From the NCBI RefSeq assembly GCF_900103665.1, contig NZ_FNGY01000001.1:620001-684000 (forward strand): a stretch of 64,000 nt of DNA, written 5' to 3'. A model generated the notes under the pieces. The model did not search any database, was not told where the DNA came from, and was given only the letters and a program-made list of their open reading frames with translations. The position numbers and the translations under genes are program-made. The stretch is from Pedobacter steynii (GTDB lineage: Bacteria > Bacteroidota > Bacteroidia > Sphingobacteriales > Sphingobacteriaceae). Position 1 is the first letter of the stretch, and every line of letters begins with the position of its first letter. Shown piece by piece: positions 34,678 through 43,301 of this stretch.

Positions 34678-35239
34678 TTTTAGCGGTTATAAATTCTTTC
34701 AGTGTTTTAAATTAAGCGGGAAGCCGTTTATTCAAATATACACAACCAACCAAGCCTGTTATATAATCCTCAAAAATAAAAGTAAGATGGTTTGTTTAGA
34801 GTTTTTTTGCGAGAGGTTTTTTTCTAGTGATGGAAAGAATCTCAATCTTATCTGAGATTATGCGTTGTTAATAGTCTGTCGCTCTAAAAATGGTTAGATT
34901 TATTATACAAAAAGGGGATAAATACGGGTATAATTGGTGTGTAGAATCAATGATTTTGAATGTTTTTGAAGTCTAAACTCAGCCTTAAATGTGTTTTAAT
35001 GAGGTTTTTTATGTTTGACGCTTAACGTAATTAATTTACTTAAATTTTATTCTATATTTAAATTAAAGGTCCCAGGGAATAAGGGAGGAGTCCTGAGTCT
35101 TAAAGAAAGGATGTAAAGGAGCTTGACAACTGTCTAAAAGTTAAGTGGTAACCCCTGGCGGTGATGAATGTTTGACAGGGAAATAAAATTGGAATATTGA
35201 TTTAGCTTAACTATTTTAGTACAAATAATATAACTGGAT
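34678..35239. other. 562-base AT-rich gap with nothing certain
   Basis: A 28-codon plus frame at 34890-34976 (MVRFIIQKGDKYGYNW...) is the only protein-like stretch and is too short to support. A small stem AATCTCA/TGAGATT lies near 34840-34860. No promoter of the standard form was found. Confidence 0.3.
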
Positions 35240-35431
35240 ATGGCAAATTTACTTTGGATAATTTTGGAACTCCTCTTGGGTTTCACACAGCCAAAATCAA
35301 AAGAATCAACTAGCAGCCCATTGCTAGGGGTAATTGTCGTTTCTGTTTTGTTATTGGTAGTAATCCTTATTTATCGTCATCATCCGGAATCTACATCCAA
35401 AGATTGGTACAGAAATGCTAATCTTTATTAG
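35240..35431 (+). CDS. Small membrane protein (63 residues)
   Basis: The frame encodes two hydrophobic segments (LLWIILELLLGF; LLGVIVVSVLLLVVILIY) separated by a polar loop (QPKSKESTSS) and ends in a charged tail. It has the look of a real small membrane protein, not a random frame, but it has no recognised family. There is no same-strand neighbour nearby. It is kept at modest confidence. Confidence 0.4.
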   Translation: MANLLWIILELLLGFTQPKSKESTSSPLLGVIVVSVLLLVVILIYRHHPESTSKDWYRNANLY

Positions 35432-35813
35432 CGGAAACAGTCCTTCTCCAGTTGCCTTGATCTATGCCAGGTTGATTTTGCATTAAATGTTGATTTACCC
35501 TGAAAAACACCATCCTTGCTAGGAGTTGACACGTTTTCTATTATTGGAGAAGGAAACATGAAATCAATTTGCATCTAGAGGCCTTTGCTCCACTGCGAAC
35601 AAGCTACTGATCAGTCCAAACCCTATTACTGAGAATTTAGATTCCTGCAAAATAAGCTTTAGTCTTAAAAAACTAATCGGTTTAAACATTTTTTATACTT
35701 TAGTTTAGCGCATGAAATCATGCGTTAGTGCTGAGAATCATTGGCTTCGACAATTGTGATTCCATGAATTCCAGGAAATTTAACTCCTGCTGAATTTAAA
35801 GAGCAATCTTTTA
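35432..35813. other. Gap before the sigma-factor promoter
   Basis: No coding frame is convincing. A short palindrome (35707-35726, GCGCATGA/TCATGCGT type with one wobble) is the only structure. It may be an operator of the downstream sigma gene. Confidence 0.35.
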
Positions 35814-35844
35814 TTTGTACTAATTCTAAATAGGTATATATTTG
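35814..35844 (+). promoter_or_regulatory. Promoter of the siderophore-type fecI
   Basis: TTTG (35814-35817), 19 bases, then TATATTTG (35837-35844) is a near-perfect Bacteroidota sigma-A promoter, 20 bases before the ATG of the sigma gene. Confidence 0.75.
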
Positions 35845-35864
35845 CTGCGCATTTCAGCGAAGCA

Positions 35865-36416
35865 ATGGATACACGGTCTAACAGACGGAACATTTATGAG
35901 GATGATTCTTTTAAAGAATTATACAAACTGCATTGGAGCAGGATATACCGTTTGTGTTTGTATTATTGCGCTGATCAATCTGATGCAAAGGATATGACCC
36001 AAAATATTTTTGTGTCGGTTTGGGAAAGGGAACTGGTTTTTCCGGAGCCGAAAGCTGCAGAGGTATTTTTAAGTAAAGCCGCACGTTTCCAGGTGTTGAA
36101 ATATCATCGTGATAAAAAACTGAAACAGCCTGTTACCGAACAGACCGGGTATGAAGATAAGGTTGAAGTCTTACGCTATAATCCCGAAACGTTGTATACG
36201 TTAAAAGAGTTTTCTCTCCAGATTCATGATCAGGTAGATGCACTCCAGGAACCTGGCCGGACAATTTTCATTTTAAGCCGCATGCAGGAAAAGACTTATC
36301 GGGAGATTGGCATGGAGTTAGGTATTGCCGTAAAGACGGTGGAGAAGCATATGAGCAAGGCTCTTTTTCAGTTGCGATCAGTGCTGATTCCCCATACGCT
36401 GTTCACTAAAAAATAA
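35865..36416 (+). CDS. RNA polymerase ECF sigma factor (FecI-like)
   Basis: The protein has 183 residues from ATG 35865. Region 2 is LYKLHWSRIYRLCLYYC and DAKDMTQNIFVSVWE. Region 4 is the C-terminal QEKTYREIGMELGIAVKTVEK. It pairs with the FecR-like protein 45 bases downstream and probably switches on the TonB-dependent receptor at 37554. A strong promoter sits directly upstream, so the sigma gene itself is probably made constitutively and the regulation is post-translational. Confidence 0.9.
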   Translation: MDTRSNRRNIYEDDSFKELYKLHWSRIYRLCLYYCADQSDAKDMTQNIFVSVWERELVFPEPKAAEVFLSKAARFQVLKYHRDKKLKQPVTEQTGYEDKVEVLRYNPETLYTLKEFSLQIHDQVDALQEPGRTIFILSRMQEKTYREIGMELGIAVKTVEKHMSKALFQLRSVLIPHTLFTKK

Positions 36417-36461
36417 AATTATTCTATTATTTTCTTTTTGCCGTAGGGTATCGCCTTACTC

Positions 36462-37418
36462 ATGGTATCTATTAACATGAATAAGTTAAATCCTGACCTT
36501 GTAAAGCGTTATGCAGAGGGAGCTTGTAGTGATGCCGAAAAGGCGGAGGTAGAGCACTGGCTTGAATTTGGAGATAATGATTTGGAATCTGAATTTATGG
36601 ATACCGGGCTGGAGCAGGAAATATGGGTAGGGATTACGGAAAAAATCACCCCGATTTCTGCTACCTCTGATTTTTGGGGCTATCTTTCTGTTGCCGCCGC
36701 AGCCTGCCTAATCCTGGTCTGTGGTTTTTTCTTGTTCAAATCTGATGTTGCTCCTGAACAATTGGCAGCAATGAAAACTTATGAGGTTCCGGTAGGCAGG
36801 CGGGTCACCTTGTGGCTTTCGGATTCTAGTTCTGTGATTTTAGCTGGTGGAAGTGTATTTCGTTCGCCGCAATCTTTTGCCGGTAAAAGCAGGGAGGTAA
36901 ACCTCATTTCCGGGGAGGCTTTTTTTAGTATCGCTCATAATCCGGCTAAGCCTTTCATTGTGCATACTTCCGGTTCTCAGGTTAGGGTATTGGGTACCAA
37001 ATTCAATATAGAAAATTTACAGGGGTCGTCCAGGCTTGCCGTTACTTTGTCGGAGGGTAGTATCCGTTTTAAGGGAGCGTCTGGGACGTCGCATATTTTG
37101 AAGCCAGGTCAGCAACTTTCTTTTGATAAGGTTAAGCACAGGATTACTGCTGTCTTACAGGTTGTCCCGGAGCAGGTGAGTAGTTGGAAGGAGGGGACTT
37201 TGTGGTTTGAGCAAACGCCGTTATTTGAGGTGATTGTCAAATTGGAGCAGTACTATGGGGTGAGGTTTAAAAATCCTGAACATTTGGACCTGAGTGTCCT
37301 GGTTACAGCCAGGTTTAAGGAACAGGCACTTTCCAGGGTTTTGTTACTCATGGAGAATTTTTCTGAGTTGAAGTTCAAACAGCGCGGAGAGGAGATTGAG
37401 ATTTATAAAGCATTATAA
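36462..37418 (+). CDS. FecR-type anti-sigma factor
   Basis: The protein has 318 residues (ATG 36462, with a second ATG at 36477). A short cytoplasmic sigma-binding region of ~70 residues is followed by a membrane helix (YLSVAAAACLILVCGFFLF). The periplasmic FecR domain follows (VPVGRRVTLWLSDSSSVILA, LISGEAFFSIAHNPAKPFIV, VLGTKFNIENL, EGSIRF), and then the C-terminal domain (FEQTPLFEVIVKLEQYYGV). It receives the substrate signal from the STN domain of the receptor encoded downstream. Confidence 0.9.
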   Translation: MVSINMNKLNPDLVKRYAEGACSDAEKAEVEHWLEFGDNDLESEFMDTGLEQEIWVGITEKITPISATSDFWGYLSVAAAACLILVCGFFLFKSDVAPEQLAAMKTYEVPVGRRVTLWLSDSSSVILAGGSVFRSPQSFAGKSREVNLISGEAFFSIAHNPAKPFIVHTSGSQVRVLGTKFNIENLQGSSRLAVTLSEGSIRFKGASGTSHILKPGQQLSFDKVKHRITAVLQVVPEQVSSWKEGTLWFEQTPLFEVIVKLEQYYGVRFKNPEHLDLSVLVTARFKEQALSRVLLLMENFSELKFKQRGEEIEIYKAL

Positions 37419-37499
37419 TATTTGAAACAATAATTAATATCATATATGAGCAGAGCCAGCAATAAGGGTAGTCCGTAGCGGTTGTTAGTATAAGAAGCC

Positions 37500-37524
37500 A
37501 CCGGCCGTGCGCTAACACGCCGGT
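37500..37524 (+). promoter_or_regulatory. GC-rich hairpin in the leader of the TonB receptor gene
   Basis: ACCGGC (37500-37505) pairs with GCCGGT (37519-37524), and after a bulged C the inner GTG pairs with CAC around the loop CGCTAA. It gives a 9-pair stem in an otherwise AT-rich leader, 30 bases before the receptor start. It is not followed by a T-run. A translational or RNA-processing control element is plausible. Confidence 0.55.
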
Positions 37525-37553
37525 AGCAGAAATTACCATCAATCTTGCAATTA

Positions 37554-40205
37554 ATGAATAAATACAAAAATATGAATTTAAAACTACGTTCAGCGCTCTC
37601 GATGTGCTTAACGATTTCGTTACTGAGTGTCTTTTCGATCGCCAAAGGGCAAAATAATCCGGATCAGGTGGTTTCCATTACGCCAAAAACTTTAGCTGTT
37701 CGTGCTGTTTTTGAGCAGCTTAGTCAGCAGTCAGGTCTCAATTTTATGCATGCCGGAATAGATGCTTTATTGGATAAAAATATTACACTGGATCCTGCCT
37801 CCGGTACTTTGAAGAATATATTAAACCAGTTGTCTGTTAAATCGGGTCTTCGTTTCAGTGCGACGGGAAACGATATTGCGGTGCGCCAGCAGAGTAAGGG
37901 CAGCATTAACGGAACGGTGTATACAAAGGATGGTGAGCCGGCCCGTTTGGTTACCGTAACTATCCGTGGCTTACGCAGTACTGGGGTGGATGCCAGGGGG
38001 AATTATGCGTTTAAAAATATTCCTGCAGGAACTTATACGGTAACAGCTACCTATGTAGGTTTACAAACTGGCAGCAAAATTGTTCAGGTAGGTTCAGCTG
38101 AGGCAGTAAAAGTAGATTTTGTTATGAATGAGAGCAAGCAGGATCTAAAAGAAGTGGTCGTGAACGGCGCAAAGGTGAATAAATACGGGCGCAAAGAAAG
38201 CGAATTTGTTGCCCGTTTGCCAATTGCCAATCTGGAAAATCCTCAGGTTTATAGTGTGGTTAGAAAGGAGTTGATTACCATTCAGATGGCGACTACGCTG
38301 GATGAGTCTTACAAGAATATTCCCGGGGCGGTAGTGAGCAGGTCTGGAGCCGGTATGCCTGCGGTAACTGCGCGTGGCTTCACGACCAATGACAATATCC
38401 GTAATGGAATGGCAACCTGGTTGAAAACCAATATTGACCCTGTTACTGTGGAACGTGTAGAATCCATTAAAGGCCCTTCTTCCACTTTATTTGGCTCGGC
38501 GATGGTATCTTTTGGCGGTCTTGTAAATTATGTGATCAAAAGGCCCTATGAAACTTTTGGAGGAGAGATCAGTTATAGCCAGGGTAGTTTTGATTTGAGC
38601 AGGTTTACCGCGGATGTGAACTTACCATTGAATGCTGACAAGTCGTTGTTGTTCCGTGTAACCGGGGCAATGCATAAGGAGAACTCCTTTCAGGATCAGG
38701 GTTTCCAAAACTTACAAGTGGTTTCGCCGAGTTTGACGTATCAGGTCAATGACCGTTTAAAGCTTACTTTAGATGCTGATATTACCAGGGTTAAAGGTAC
38801 GTCTTCCATTTTACTAACCGTGCCAACTGGCTTATTCAATGGCAAGAGTTTTAAAGATTTGCCAATTGATTACAAGCAGAGTTTGATCGACAATTCACTG
38901 GCGAGTCAGAACCAGGTTTCCAATAATGTATTTGCACAGGCGGAATACAAGATTTCAGAGAACTGGAAGTCTCAGACCAATTATGCCTATTCACTGGGTA
39001 CGTATGACCAGTTTAACCAGTTCAATTATTCCTGGATAAATGAGACCAAGATTTCAAGAAAGATCAGCCTCTGGATGCCGGATAAATGGGGACGCAAGCA
39101 AGTGCAACAGAATTTTACAGGCGACTTCAAAGCAGGGCCGATACGTAACCGTTTGGTAGTAGGCCTGGATTACATGTCACAGTATCGGCAGATGCACTTC
39201 GGGGTAATTACGCTGGATGAAATTGATTTAACGAAGAATATCCCGAATATAAGTTTGCCTCAGGCAAATAATCTTTTTGCGGCTTTGAATCCGCCAACAC
39301 AAAATTTCAGGCAGGATACGTATAGTGTGTATGCTTCTGATCTGATCAATTTTACGGATCAGTTTATGGCAATGTTGAGCTTACGTGCAGATCGATTTAT
39401 CAATAAGGGTACGCGTAATAATGCCAATAGTAATGTGATAGGGGACTATAAACAAACAGCCTATTCCCCGAAACTGGGCTTAATTTACCAACCAATAAAA
39501 GATCAGGTATCAATTTTTATGAATTATCAGAATGGTTTTAAGAATCTGGCAAATGCGACACAGCCTGACGGGACGATCAGCACTTTTAAGCCACAACAGG
39601 CAAATCAGATTGAAGGTGGGATAAAGCTGGATCTGTTTGGTAAAAGACTGAATGTAACCTTAAGTTATTACAACATTGATGTGAAGAACTCGACCAGATT
39701 TGAAAATCGTGGCGGTCAGAATTTTCTGATCCAGGATGGTACCCAGCGAAGTAAAGGAGTAGATTTTGAATTGATCGCCAATCCGGCAGAAGGTTTGAAC
39801 ATTGTGGCTGGTTATGGCTACAACGAGAATAAATATACCAAAGGTTCTAATTTAATCTTAGGCAGAAGGGCCACACAAACCCCTGCCAATGTTGGGAATT
39901 TATGGATCAATTACTCGGTTTCAACAGGCATGCTAAAGGGCTTTGGTTTAGGGGTAGGTGGAAACTATGTTTCCCAATCTTATTTTGCCAACACCCTGAT
40001 GGCCGGAACCACCGCTGGTACCTTTACAGAATATACCTTTATCCTGCCATCATATACCTTTATAGACGCAGCAGCTTTTTATGATCAGCCAAAATTCAGG
40101 ATCAGTTTGAAAGCTAATAACATAGGTAATGTAAAATCATGGGCTATTGATGGAAGAGCGCAAAAACCGTCGAATTACTTAGCAGGGATTGCATTCAAAT
40201 TCTAA
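37554..40205 (+). CDS. TonB-dependent siderophore-type receptor with STN domain
   Basis: The protein has 883 residues from ATG 37554; an ATG at 37572 gives an equally good signal peptide (MNLKLRSALSMCLTISLLSV). A TTG at 37545 is rejected. The domains are: signal peptide, STN (~40-110, TLAVRAVFEQLSQQSG), carboxypeptidase-regulatory-like strand domain (~115-200, GSINGTVYTKDGEPARL), plug (~215-330 with ESIKGPSSTLFGSAM and FGGLVNYVIKRP) and a barrel ending LAGIAFKF. The plug resembles siderophore receptors of the TIGR01783 type. It imports an iron chelate through TonB and signals through the FecR encoded upstream. Confidence 0.88.
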   Translation: MNKYKNMNLKLRSALSMCLTISLLSVFSIAKGQNNPDQVVSITPKTLAVRAVFEQLSQQSGLNFMHAGIDALLDKNITLDPASGTLKNILNQLSVKSGLRFSATGNDIAVRQQSKGSINGTVYTKDGEPARLVTVTIRGLRSTGVDARGNYAFKNIPAGTYTVTATYVGLQTGSKIVQVGSAEAVKVDFVMNESKQDLKEVVVNGAKVNKYGRKESEFVARLPIANLENPQVYSVVRKELITIQMATTLDESYKNIPGAVVSRSGAGMPAVTARGFTTNDNIRNGMATWLKTNIDPVTVERVESIKGPSSTLFGSAMVSFGGLVNYVIKRPYETFGGEISYSQGSFDLSRFTADVNLPLNADKSLLFRVTGAMHKENSFQDQGFQNLQVVSPSLTYQVNDRLKLTLDADITRVKGTSSILLTVPTGLFNGKSFKDLPIDYKQSLIDNSLASQNQVSNNVFAQAEYKISENWKSQTNYAYSLGTYDQFNQFNYSWINETKISRKISLWMPDKWGRKQVQQNFTGDFKAGPIRNRLVVGLDYMSQYRQMHFGVITLDEIDLTKNIPNISLPQANNLFAALNPPTQNFRQDTYSVYASDLINFTDQFMAMLSLRADRFINKGTRNNANSNVIGDYKQTAYSPKLGLIYQPIKDQVSIFMNYQNGFKNLANATQPDGTISTFKPQQANQIEGGIKLDLFGKRLNVTLSYYNIDVKNSTRFENRGGQNFLIQDGTQRSKGVDFELIANPAEGLNIVAGYGYNENKYTKGSNLILGRRATQTPANVGNLWINYSVSTGMLKGFGLGVGGNYVSQSYFANTLMAGTTAGTFTEYTFILPSYTFIDAAAFYDQPKFRISLKANNIGNVKSWAIDGRAQKPSNYLAGIAFKF

Positions 40206-40227
40206 ATATATCTCTTAAGTATCATAT

Positions 40228-40263
40228 AAAGAGCGAATCTCAGCAATGAAATTCGCTTTTTTT
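40228..40263 (+). terminator. Terminator of the receptor gene
   Basis: AGCGAAT (40232-40238) pairs with ATTCGCT (40251-40257), extended by A-U pairs, and is followed by seven or more T residues. Confidence 0.75.
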
Positions 40264-40409
40264 GTTCGTACAAGGCAATTATTACTCGTGAACGGTACAT
40301 TATTGGAATGGTATATGCTATAATATGTATCTGTATCATTATATTTAAATTAAAACGGCAATTGACAGTAATTTTCTGTTGCCGGTTCCAGGACTGATAA
40401 ATCATAAAA

Positions 40410-41288
40410 ATGAAAAAAGAGATTGAAAAATACCTGGCTGTTCCGGGCAAGAAAGTTTTATTAAAAGACTACCAAACCAGTTACAACGGTGATCAGGAAA
40501 AAGAAGATGGAAAACAGGAGCTGGAAGAAATTAAAGAAAAGCTAAGTAAACTACAGGAAACACTCTATGCGTCCAATACTCATTCTGTTCTTATTCTTTT
40601 TCAGGCGATGGATGCGGCAGGAAAAGACAGTGCAATCTCTCATGTGATGTCGGGTCTAAACCCACAGGGATGTCAGGTATACAGTTTTAAAGCCCCGACG
40701 TCCGAAGAATATGAGCATGACTTTCTATGGCGCCACTATAAAGCATTACCCGAAAGAGGCCGGATCGGTATTCATAACAGGTCACACTATGAGAATGTAC
40801 TCGTTTGTAAAGTCCATCCGGAGTATGTGCTGAACGAAAATATTCCAGGTTATCAGGACGTCAGGAATATAGACGACAAGTTTTGGAAAAACAGATATGA
40901 AAGTATCCGAAACTTCGAAAAACACATCTCTGACAATGGGACTGCAATCATCAAAATCTTCTTAAACGTTTCCAAAGACGAACAAAAATCACGATTCCTG
41001 GATCGCATCAATGATCCTGCGAAAAACTGGAAGTTTTCCTCCACAGATATTACAGAGCGGGGGAGATGGAAGGAATATATGGAAGCCTATGAAATGGCGA
41101 TAGAAGAGACTTCTACCGAACAGGCCCCATGGTATATTATTCCTGCTGATAAAAAGTGGCACGCAAGGTTGGCAATCAGTCAGATTCTTGAAGAACATTT
41201 TACCCGGTTGGATCTTAAGTTCCCGGTGCTTGCGGAAGCAGAAATGAAAAAACTGGCTGAAATAAAGGAAGCGCTTCTTCAAGATTAA
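40410..41288 (+). CDS. Polyphosphate kinase 2 family protein
   Basis: The protein has 292 residues, of the single-domain PPK2 class. It is a P-loop kinase: Walker A FQAMDAAGKDS (residues 64-74, Lys72), then GRIGIHNRSHYENV with the catalytic Asn/Arg/His cluster, the lid region around residues 165-185, and the DWKFS-type segment WKFSSTDITERGRW. PPK2 enzymes transfer phosphate between polyphosphate and nucleoside mono- or diphosphates, and so regenerate ATP or GTP in the cytosol. The gene stands alone between the siderophore receptor and a repeat element. Confidence 0.9.
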   Translation: MKKEIEKYLAVPGKKVLLKDYQTSYNGDQEKEDGKQELEEIKEKLSKLQETLYASNTHSVLILFQAMDAAGKDSAISHVMSGLNPQGCQVYSFKAPTSEEYEHDFLWRHYKALPERGRIGIHNRSHYENVLVCKVHPEYVLNENIPGYQDVRNIDDKFWKNRYESIRNFEKHISDNGTAIIKIFLNVSKDEQKSRFLDRINDPAKNWKFSSTDITERGRWKEYMEAYEMAIEETSTEQAPWYIIPADKKWHARLAISQILEEHFTRLDLKFPVLAEAEMKKLAEIKEALLQD

Positions 41289-41290
41289 CA

Positions 41291-41617
41291 GAAAAAAGAA
41301 GCAATCTATTCGATGGCTGAAATCTTTGCCCTGAAGGGGTCAAATCTTTCTATGCCCTCTCACAGAATGCATCTTTTTTCTGAATAGCATGATGCTTACC
41401 TGTTAGTTGGAAATACAACTGGCTATTGGTAGGTAATAAAAGATTCGACATGTTGTTTTATAATATACCGGATTTAGGTAATTGCTATGGCTTTTTAATC
41501 GTTTGCTGGCTAGCTTGTGGGTTTTCAGAAAAAAGATGCGTATTATGAAAAGACATAGAAAGATTTGACCCCTTCAGGGCAAAGATTTCAGTCTTTGAAT
41601 AAAATGCTTCTTTTTTC
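41291..41617. mobile_element. MITE-like element with ~94-base terminal inverted repeats
   Basis: The left arm (41291-41384) and right arm (41524-41617) are reverse complements over 94 positions without gaps. A central block of 38 bases (41317-41354 against 41554-41591) is identical, as are the outer 13 bases and an inner 16 bases; the linking blocks diverge. The middle ~139 bases code for nothing. It fills the convergent gap between the PPK2 gene and the hydrolase gene, ending within 15 bases of both. No target-site duplication is obvious. A MITE, a large REP-like hairpin or a bidirectional terminator are the options. Confidence 0.65.
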
Positions 41618-41631
41618 ATTAAATAGACGAC

Positions 41632-42885
41632 TTAATAGGCCAGTTTAAATTTGCTCAGGTCTGGGGTTCTGTCACGTTTCCTTTCCAATTCATATTGATA
41701 AATGATGCGCCCTATATTTCCCATGAAAGGATAACAAACCGTCTCATATTCATATTTATTGTCATTATAAATGCCATCATCATTCGATTGGATCACTGCG
41801 GTAAGGAAGAACTCTACTTTATTTTTCAGGTCTACGATGTAAGCGTTGTCAATGATGAAGCCATAGGAATCTCCGTATTTGTTGAATATTCTGATGTTGG
41901 GTTCAATGACTGCATCCTTTTCCCTGCCATAATACAGCATTTTTGCATAGGCAGGCCAGAATTCTGTAGCATTATAAGATGGGTAAATGCTTTCGGTGGG
42001 TAACTTGCTCATTTGGGTGTAGATGAGTTTATAATCTTCTGCGGTTAAGTTGAACCTTTCGTTTTCCGGAAATGCTTCAGGGCTGATGAGCTTCCTCATC
42101 ATGGCTTGCTGATCGGAAATGCTAAAAGCATTTTTATTTTCCAGGTTAAAGGGCTTGTTGATCAGCTGTTCTGTACTGTCCATATATCCTTTTCCCATGA
42201 CGGTATTGGTCAGTTGAAGGGGATATTCTTTGGGGTCATTCTGCTCTGGTTGAGTATAGATCAGCGTGTTTTTATGATAGAATTTGATGGGGTTGGTATG
42301 CTTTGCTGCTTCACCTGAATCGCCGATGGCCAGTCTGTTTAGTATCCTGCTGTCGTTGAAGCCATGTTTTTTTAGTTTTGCATTGATTTCCGCACGTCCA
42401 ATGAATTCAAAGAGACGGTTAAATGCATCATTATCGCTGGTCAGCAAGATCTTTTTGATATAATGTTCTACAGCAGGAAGGCCGTCTGCAGCTGTGCTGT
42501 CTTTGGATACTTTTGTTTGTCCGGCATAGGCCGAATCTGTGATCATGGTGTTTTTGGAGCTAAGGTCTTTTACTTTTAGCTTCAGGTCATTGATTTTTTC
42601 CAGGGCAAAGATGACTGCAGCGAGTTTTACAGTGCTGGCAGGATAGAAGTACCTGTGGTTATCCAGGTTATAGCTATAGCTTTTGAAGCTGGGGATGTTT
42701 TTATTGTTTCTGTTTACCTGTGTATATAATAATTGTACCTGATTCTTTTGCGGGTGGTTCAGTATATTGGAGAAGAGCTCTGGATTGTTGCGCATCAATT
42801 GTTCGATGAGGACAGTATCAGGCTGTTGGGCCATGGTATTCAGGCTGAACATCAGGATGAGCAGGGTGGGGATTTTCGTCTTCAT
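41632..42885 (-). CDS. Secreted serine hydrolase, class A beta-lactamase-like fold
   Basis: The protein has 417 residues with the signal peptide MKTKIPTLLILMFSLNTMAQ. The active-site serine motif is Ser84-x-x-Lys87 in YPASTVKLAA, and the second motif is Ser150-Asp-Asn in LLTSDNDAFN; both are typical of class A penicillin-recognising enzymes. The third motif (KTG) is replaced by KYGDSYGF, so true beta-lactamase activity is uncertain. It acts in the periplasm or at the cell surface, perhaps as a peptidoglycan-modifying hydrolase. Its stop codon lies 15 bases beyond the repeat element that separates it from the PPK2 gene. Confidence 0.75.
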   Translation of the reverse strand: MKTKIPTLLILMFSLNTMAQQPDTVLIEQLMRNNPELFSNILNHPQKNQVQLLYTQVNRNNKNIPSFKSYSYNLDNHRYFYPASTVKLAAVIFALEKINDLKLKVKDLSSKNTMITDSAYAGQTKVSKDSTAADGLPAVEHYIKKILLTSDNDAFNRLFEFIGRAEINAKLKKHGFNDSRILNRLAIGDSGEAAKHTNPIKFYHKNTLIYTQPEQNDPKEYPLQLTNTVMGKGYMDSTEQLINKPFNLENKNAFSISDQQAMMRKLISPEAFPENERFNLTAEDYKLIYTQMSKLPTESIYPSYNATEFWPAYAKMLYYGREKDAVIEPNIRIFNKYGDSYGFIIDNAYIVDLKNKVEFFLTAVIQSNDDGIYNDNKYEYETVCYPFMGNIGRIIYQYELERKRDRTPDLSKFKLAY

Positions 42886-42973
42886 CGTTGTCGTATTATT
42901 ATTGTCTTATTGTTAAACGAATGGTAGTCCTAAGATAGCAAGGAAATGCTAAATAGCAGATCAATTCTAAAAG

Positions 42974-43005
42974 TTTGTTGTTAGCTGGATATTTGAGTAC
43001 CTTTG
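42974..43005 (+). promoter_or_regulatory. Promoter of the B12 uptake locus
   Basis: TTTG (42974-42977), 20 bases, then TACCTTTG (42998-43005) match the Bacteroidota consensus. Transcription would begin just before the riboswitch. Confidence 0.75.
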
Positions 43006-43012
43006 CCTCGCT

Positions 43013-43195
43013 TTTTGGTTCCTGGTGGTAGCATCGGGATTAAAAGGGAATACGGTGTGATTCCGTAACTGTCCCGCAGCTGTAAGCTCCATAACGGTAT
43101 TCAAATCGAAGCCACTTGTCTGATCCGGAATTTTCCGGTGAAAGATTGGGAAGGCAGAATATCCGGGAGTAAGTCAGAAGACCTGCCAATAGGTG
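43013..43195 (+). promoter_or_regulatory. Cobalamin riboswitch
   Basis: The conserved segments appear in order: GGGAA with ACGGTGTGATTCCGTAACTG (43047-43072), CGCAGCTGTAA (43075-43085), AGCCACTT (43110-43117), GGGAAGGC (43148-43155) and the B12 box AGTCAGAAGACCTGCC (43172-43187). It lies in the ~297-base leader of a BtuB-like gene. Binding of adenosylcobalamin should lower expression of the uptake genes downstream, by terminating transcription or blocking translation. No strong terminator is evident, although the region 43200-43250 could form one (AAGC/GCTT plus T-run). Confidence 0.9.
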
Positions 43196-43301
43196 TAATA
43201 TTTCATAGCTTTCGGGGATTGAAGCTTGGAGTGAGTGCTTGTTTTTTGTATTTCATTTCCTTGATCTAACTGTTTGCTGTGGGTAATAACTCACAACAAA
43301 A

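Noticed and set aside
41291..41617. CRISPR array or insertion sequence
   Set aside because: Only two inverted arms occur, without spacers, and the interior codes for no transposase.
43200..43250. Strong terminator after the cobalamin riboswitch
   Set aside because: Only a weak AAGC/GCTT stem precedes the T-run, so transcription control there could not be supported.
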